From: Candidatus Izemoplasma sp.
Lineage (GTDB): Bacteria; Bacillota_I; Bacilli_A; Izemoplasmatales; Izemoplasmataceae
Length of the DNA: 6,669 bases
Direction: 5' to 3'
NCBI GenBank assembly: GCA_007116205.1
Contig: SKIY01000137.1
Span: forward strand, 1-6,669
In this document: positions 6,255 to 6,669 of the stretch, piece after piece
Position numbering within the stretch: position 1 is the stretch's first letter
How the letters are laid out: every line of letters starts with the position of its first letter
The notes under the pieces: model-generated
What the model was told of the DNA's origin: nothing
Seen by the model: the letters and a program-made list of their open reading frames with translations, nothing else
Database searches by the model: none
Position numbers and translations under genes: made by a program

Positions 6255-6487
6255 AACTAGAAATCGATATTCATGATTTAACAGAATTTGAAGCCATTAA
6301 AACGTTAGAAAAATTTATCGCCAACGCCCCGAAGAATTGTAGTGAAATTGTAGTTATCCATGGGTATCGTTCAGGGAATGTTTTAAAAAACATGGTTTCT
6401 AATCATCATAAATTAAGAAGTCGTAGAATTAAACGGCGTCGCTATAGTATGAATCAAGGCGAAACAATTTTAGAGCTATATGTTTGA
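6251..6487 (+). CDS. Small stand-alone Smr-domain protein
   Basis: The 78-residue product is a nearly bare Smr domain, the fold at the C-terminus of MutS2, which occurs alone in many small bacterial proteins. IDIHDLTEFEAIKTLEKFI (5-23) matches the 'lDLHGlt..eA...l..fl' opening with Asp6 and His8 kept, although the usual Gly is Asp9. VVIHGYRSGNVLKNMV (34-49) matches the HGxGxG loop in its HGYxSG variant, and GETILEL (70-76) is the usual last strand. A basic patch RSRRIKRRR (57-65) would suit nucleic-acid binding. Smr domains bind or cut DNA or RNA, including stalled ribosome complexes; the target of this one is unknown. Its ATG overlaps the stop of the Fe-S gene as ATGA, with GGAGG (6239-6243) seven bases upstream. 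Confidence 0.82.
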   Translation: MKLEIDIHDLTEFEAIKTLEKFIANAPKNCSEIVVIHGYRSGNVLKNMVSNHHKLRSRRIKRRRYSMNQGETILELYV

Positions 6488-6669
6488 AAGTCCTGAATCT
6501 AAGCGTATCCTCTTTATTGGTGTTGGGGTATTGGCTGTATTGTTTATACTAGCGCAGGTATTACCATCATTCGCACCCATTATTTTTATTATCGGCCTAT
6601 TTTTATTCGCAGCATTCATTATCACGTTACAGATTTATTATATTACCCGCCTTTTCAAACAAGACAAAA
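6480..6669 (+). CDS. Small membrane protein, 5' part only (runs off the window)
   Basis: An open frame of 63 codons starts at ATG 6480, overlapping the Smr gene by 8 bp, and is still open at the window end. After a charged start (MFESPESKRI) there are two strongly hydrophobic segments at about residues 10-28 and 32-57, separated by a short turn QVLPSFAP, then basic residues (TRLFKQDK). This is a two-helix hairpin with no family that I recognise. There is no good ribosome binding site, only a weak TAGAG at 6471-6475, so translation is probably coupled to the Smr gene. The position and hydrophobic pattern argue for a real gene, but its length and function are unknown. Confidence 0.65.
   Translation, partial: MFESPESKRILFIGVGVLAVLFILAQVLPSFAPIIFIIGLFLFAAFIITLQIYYITRLFKQDK

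Overview
This window looks like chromosomal DNA from a low-GC Gram-positive-type bacterium, of the Bacillota or a deep, non-recoded Mycoplasmatota lineage such as an Acholeplasma or Izemoplasma relative. The reasons are AT-rich coding sequence with many Lys, Asn, Ile and His codons, strong AGGAGG-type ribosome binding sites, very tight gene packing, and TGA used as a real stop (it ends the photolyase, the Fe-S protein and the Smr gene). The taxonomic placement is inference; no rRNA or marker gene is present.

Left part (1-1812). The window opens in the C-terminal part of an FtsX-type ABC transporter permease on the + strand. It converges on a complete class II CPD photolyase gene on the - strand. 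The two share one bidirectional intrinsic terminator, whose stem contains the last photolyase codons and its stop codon.

Middle part (1813-3023). Only 44 bp separate the photolyase start from a divergently transcribed gene for a short OLD-like protein: an N-terminal AAA/ABC-type ATPase region with a good Walker A, and a C-terminal TOPRIM domain. Its Walker B and H-loop regions look degenerate, and no partner gene such as a helicase is beside it.

Right part (3024-6669). A recognisable promoter, with a perfect palindrome over its -10 box, precedes a run of six + strand genes that overlap or nearly touch: a LURP-one/tubby-like protein, a zinc-knuckle SAM methyltransferase, a D-2-hydroxyacid dehydrogenase, a cytoplasmic reductive-dehalogenase-like 2x[4Fe-4S] protein, a small Smr-domain protein, and a small membrane protein that runs off the window. 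The spacing implies one transcript and translational coupling. The shared purpose of the six is not known to me; a redox or metabolite-modifying function is only a guess.

No tRNA, rRNA, CRISPR, insertion sequence or obvious repeat family is present. No gene-free stretch exceeds about 70 bp.
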